Part shown: positions 61,313 to 64,000 of the stretch, piece after piece
Layout of the letters: each line of letters begins with the position of its first letter
How positions within the stretch are numbered: the stretch's first letter is position 1
Assembly: GCA_027493935.1 (NCBI GenBank)
Contig: JAOSJV010000010.1
Span: 434,001-498,000 of the forward strand
Length of the DNA stretch: 64,000 nucleotides
Direction of reading: 5' to 3'
Source of the DNA: Burkholderiales bacterium
GTDB lineage: Bacteria; Pseudomonadota; Gammaproteobacteria; Burkholderiales; SG8-39
Position numbers and translations under genes: made by a program
The notes under the pieces: generated by a model
What the model was told of the DNA's origin: nothing
The model's database searches: none
What the model saw: the letters and a program-made list of their open reading frames with translations, nothing else

Positions 61313-62467
61313 CTACTCCTGGTCCTGCGCCTCGACCACGCCAGCCCGGACCGGTTCGCCGTCGAGCTGACGCCGGATCACGTTCACATCCTCGGCGACG
61401 GGCGCGAACGGGAAAGACAGGATGTCGGCGGGGCTCGAGTCGCCGTACGGACGGTTGCACGCCGAGACCGCCTCGTCGGCGTTGCCGGGGCATCCGGATG
61501 TACGGAACGGCTTGCCGGACCGGATGAGGGCCTCGAGATCCTCCGCGGGCAGCCCGAAACCAGTCACCCGGCCACCGGCATCGAAGCGCATCGCCTCCAC
61601 CCGGCCGCTGCCGTAGTCGATGATGAACCGGGCGAGCTGCACGCGTCGCCACTGTCCACGGTCGACCGGCGGCCAGTCTTCCATCAGCGAGCCGCGCTCG
61701 GGGTAGAACGCGAACATGTGGTTGTGCCCGCCCAGGTCCTTGATGCGCTGGCACGTCTCCAGGATCTCGCGCTCGGTCTCGCCCATGCCGCAGATGAGGT
61801 GCGCGCCGAAGCGCTCCGGGCCGAAGATCTCCGCGGACCACTCGATCGCGCGCCAGTAGCCGTCCCAGCGGTGCGGGCTGTCGACGCCGCGGCCGCGCGT
61901 ACGCTCGAAGATCTCCGGCGTGACGGCGTCCAGCGCCACGGTGAAGATCTGCGCGCCGAGGTCGCGCATGCGCACGAGGTCGTGCTTCGCGAGCGTGGTC
62001 GGGTTCGACAGGATCGACACCGGCACCTGCGGCACATCGCGCGTCCAGCGCTCGAGCAGGCCGAAGGTGTCGTCGTTCGAGCGCGGGTGCGTGATCATCG
62101 AGATGCACATGCGCTCGAACGCGCCACGGTCGCCGCCCGCCTTGACGCGCTCGATCACCTCGTCGTAGCGCGCGGTCGGCCAGTCGACGCGGATGAAGTT
62201 CCGGTCGGCATAATCGCGCGCCTCCTCGCGGTGACGCGCGAGCCCACAATAGGCGCAGTTGGCGCGGCATCCCTCGGGGTAGGTCACCAGCAGATTGAGA
62301 CAATGCGTGCACGAGGTGCGATGCATCCGCCCCGGGATCAGCCCGAGGGTGATCGCCGCGGCCGTGCTGAGCTGCACGTACTCGGGCGAGCGCATCTCGG
62401 GCGTGCGCACGTGGTAGTCGGGCCGGTAGAACCGGATCGGCTGCCCTTCGTTCACTGCTACGCTCAT
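61313..62467 (-). CDS. LipS-type radical SAM lipoyl synthase
   Basis: This 384-residue radical SAM protein has the cluster motif CRANCAYC (C67, C71, C74) preceded by SCTHCLNLL (C53, C56), a pair that could ligate an auxiliary 4Fe-4S cluster together with C-terminal cysteines in TSGCPGN and SACNRPYG. MCISMITHPRSNDDTF, SILSNPTTLAKHDLVR and VTPEIFERTRGRGVDSPHRW are barrel segments. The spacing and sequence fit the LipS1/LipS2 group, which inserts the two sulfurs of lipoate in archaea and in sHdr sulfur oxidisers. The normal partner (the other LipS) is not in the window. I cannot decide between S1 and S2. Confidence 0.78.
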   Translation of the reverse strand: MSVAVNEGQPIRFYRPDYHVRTPEMRSPEYVQLSTAAAITLGLIPGRMHRTSCTHCLNLLVTYPEGCRANCAYCGLARHREEARDYADRNFIRVDWPTARYDEVIERVKAGGDRGAFERMCISMITHPRSNDDTFGLLERWTRDVPQVPVSILSNPTTLAKHDLVRMRDLGAQIFTVALDAVTPEIFERTRGRGVDSPHRWDGYWRAIEWSAEIFGPERFGAHLICGMGETEREILETCQRIKDLGGHNHMFAFYPERGSLMEDWPPVDRGQWRRVQLARFIIDYGSGRVEAMRFDAGGRVTGFGLPAEDLEALIRSGKPFRTSGCPGNADEAVSACNRPYGDSSPADILSFPFAPVAEDVNVIRRQLDGEPVRAGVVEAQDQE

Positions 62468-62501
62468 ACCCTGGTCCTCGTCGCCGCACGCGTCTCGTTT
62501 T

Positions 62502-62999
62502 TCAGAGTTCCAGGCTGTCCCGGATCGCGGCGATGCCCGCCACGGCGCACGCGTCGTCCTCCTTGCCGCCCGGGGCGCCCGAGACGCCGATCGCGCCGAG
62601 CAGCGCGCCGCCGGCCTCGATCATCCGCCCGCCGCCGATCGCCACCACGCCCGGCCGGTGCCGGATGCCGCTCTGCGGCTGGCCGGCCTGCGTGGCGTTC
62701 GCGAGCTCGGACGTGTTGGTGCGGAAGCTCACCGCCGTCCATGCCTTGCCCTGCGCGGTCTCCGGCGCGTGCGGCCCCGCGAAGCGGTCGCGCAGCATGA
62801 CCTGGGGAACGCCCATGCGGTCGACCACCGCGACCGCCACCTGGAAACCGTCGTCGCGGCACCTCCTGAGCGCCGCCTGCGCGGCCTTGAGCGCCGTTTC
62901 GGGCGTGAGCACCTTGATGCCGAACGTGGCGTCCTGCGCGAGCGCCGATGGCGCCCCGAGCGTAATTGCGGCGGCCACCGCCAGTGCGAACGCTCTCAT
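62502..62999 (-). CDS. GlcG/HbpS-like protein (DUF336), exported
   Basis: This 165-residue protein has a signal peptide (FALAVAAAITLGAPSALAQ). The DUF336 domain follows: VLTPETALKAAQAALRRCRD, DGFQVAVAVVDRMGVPQVML, TAQGKAWTAVSFRTNTSEL and GGGRMIEAGGALLGAIGVSG. Members bind haem or cobalamin or act as chaperone-like sensors. AAAGGAGG lies 5 bases before the ATG at 62999. It stands between the flavoprotein and the radical SAM gene, with gaps of 32 and 34 bases, so all three are probably one operon. Confidence 0.85.
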   Translation of the reverse strand: MRAFALAVAAAITLGAPSALAQDATFGIKVLTPETALKAAQAALRRCRDDGFQVAVAVVDRMGVPQVMLRDRFAGPHAPETAQGKAWTAVSFRTNTSELANATQAGQPQSGIRHRPGVVAIGGGRMIEAGGALLGAIGVSGAPGGKEDDACAVAGIAAIRDSLEL

Positions 63000-63031
63000 G
63001 GCTACCTCCTTTCGCGATTGATTCGGCTTCG

Positions 63032-64000
63032 TCATGCAGCCAGCGGGCGCGTCGCGTCCGCCTCCAGCCGGGCCTCGAAGGCCGGATCGGCCGCCGCGTC
63101 GAAATACTCGTGGAACGCGATCCAGCCGCGCCGGTACAGGCGGTCCTCGCGCGCCGCCGGAGTGGCCCAGAAGTGCGCCAGCCAGCGCCGCCGGCACACC
63201 GCCCGCGCGAGACTCGCCTGGTACTGGTCCCGGATGTCGTGCTCGTAGTCCCGCCACGCGCCCGCGTCGCCGGCGCACCATGCCGCCGCCGCCGCGCCCG
63301 CGCGCTCGCCCGAGTCGACCGCCGCTGCGATCCCCGCACCGGTGATCGGATGCGTGAGACCGGCGGCGTCGCCCACGAACGCGACGTTGTACTCGACCAG
63401 CCGCGGGCGCAGGCCGCCGACGGGGATCGCACCGCCGGTGCGCGCCAGGATCTCGCGGCCGACGCGACCGGCGTCGACGAGCGTCGCGTGCAGCCGCTCG
63501 AGCGGCGTCTTCAGGTCGGCGGCGAACCGCGGATCGACGCCCACGCCCAGGTTCGCCGTGTCGCCCTTCCGGAAACAGCCACGCGTAGCCGCCGGGATAC
63601 TCCGGCGCGAGCCAGATGTCGGTGTCCGCGTACGCGCGAAGCAGCGGCACTGCGTACTGGCGCGTGCCCACCGTCTCGAGCGGCGGCAGACCGAGCGCGG
63701 CGGCGCTGCGCGAGTGCGGGCCGTCGGCGGCGACGACCGCGCGAAAGGCGATGGCGAGCACGCCGTGCGGGTCGTGCAGCGTCGCGCGGCCCGCGGCGGG
63801 GTCGAGCGCATCGAGCACCGTGCGCAGCCGCAGCTCGGCGCCCGCTTCGCGCGCCGCATCGGCGAGCGCCTGGTCGAAGCGCGCCCGGTCGATCATCAGC
63901 CCCGCGAAATCGGTGCGCTCGACCGCGCCCGAGGGCAGCACGCTCCTCATCGCGGCAATGCGCTGGACGAGCACGCCGGGCGGCCGGGCGTGACGGCCGA
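63032..64000 (-). CDS. Geranylgeranyl-reductase-like FAD oxidoreductase, LipT-like (partial, frame break)
   Basis: The right edge of the window cuts the 5' end. The visible part is the middle and C-terminal two thirds of a flavoprotein: DRARFDQALADAAREAGAEL, VVAADGPHSRSAAALGLP, PEYPGGYAWLFP. Then, after a frame break near 63570, come LGVGVDPRFAADLKTPLERL and NVAFVGDAAGLTHPITGAGI (FAD motif GDAAG), ending YHEYF-like residues. The group includes the LipT-type reductase that accompanies LipS and sLpl in sulfur-oxidation clusters, and also other tryptophan-halogenase-like oxidoreductases. Its place upstream of the LipS-type gene supports the LipT reading. Confidence 0.75.

Overview
The window is chromosomal DNA, very rich in G and C, from a betaproteobacterium. 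The assignment rests on gene order. The blocks rplU-rpmA-obgE-proB-CNP1-like, sigma factor-DUF3619-DUF3106-RDD, ilvB-ilvH-ilvC-psd-pssA-leuA, pepA-holC-unknown-valS and PP0621-pilS-pilR are arrangements I associate with that class. The content of the right end (sulfur-relay and lipoate-assembly genes) suggests a sulfur-oxidising lithotroph, but this is inference because no sHdr or Sox gene lies inside the window.

Layout. 1-11.2 kb: end of an aminotransferase gene, a DUF302 protein, a lytic transglycosylase, a histone H1-like protein, class Ia ribonucleotide reductase nrdA-nrdB with tandem NrdR boxes and a strong terminator, ampD, and the pilus two-component pair pilS-pilR. 11.33-21.68 kb: a 10.35-kb element integrated in tRNA-Pro(CGG), bounded by 48-bp direct repeats. 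It carries a tyrosine integrase, an AlpA-like regulator, a P4-type helicase, a run of small phage-like genes, a possible small terminase subunit and two cargo-like genes, but no capsid, portal or large terminase gene. It looks like a phage satellite. 21.7-33.8 kb: ispB, rplU-rpmA-obgE-proB, a redox block (rubrerythrin, Cys-rich Fe-S protein, DUF3501, CNP1-like), rppH, proS, a second lytic transglycosylase and pyrF. 33.9-37.2 kb: two tandem, diverged paralogues of unknown function. 37.3-47.8 kb: wrbA, DUF2069, the branched-chain amino acid and phosphatidylethanolamine genes with a leucine-rich leader peptide before leuA, then the sigma factor block. 47.7-56.6 kb: lptG-lptF, pepA-holC-valS and an MFS exporter. 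56.7-64 kb: a minus-strand cluster with a geranylgeranyl-reductase-like flavoprotein, a GlcG/HbpS-like protein, a LipS-type radical SAM enzyme, a DsrE2-type sulfur carrier, a FadL-type porin, an unknown 139-residue protein, a lipoate-protein ligase, a Tat-exported FecR-domain protein and a receiver-like protein.

How the genes work together. The right-hand cluster holds several parts of the LipS/sLpl lipoate route that loads lipoate-binding proteins in sHdr-type sulfur oxidation: a sulfur-inserting radical SAM enzyme, a ligase, a flavoprotein and a sulfur-transfer protein. Most of the rest is housekeeping.

Sequence quality. About 25 apparent single-base indels and one in-frame stop interrupt genes that should be essential (nrdA, obgE, pyrF, leuA, valS). 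Many sit in runs of three to six G or C, and the reading frame resumes perfectly after each. I treat them as sequencing or assembly errors, annotate the reconstructed genes as CDS, and give the position of each break.
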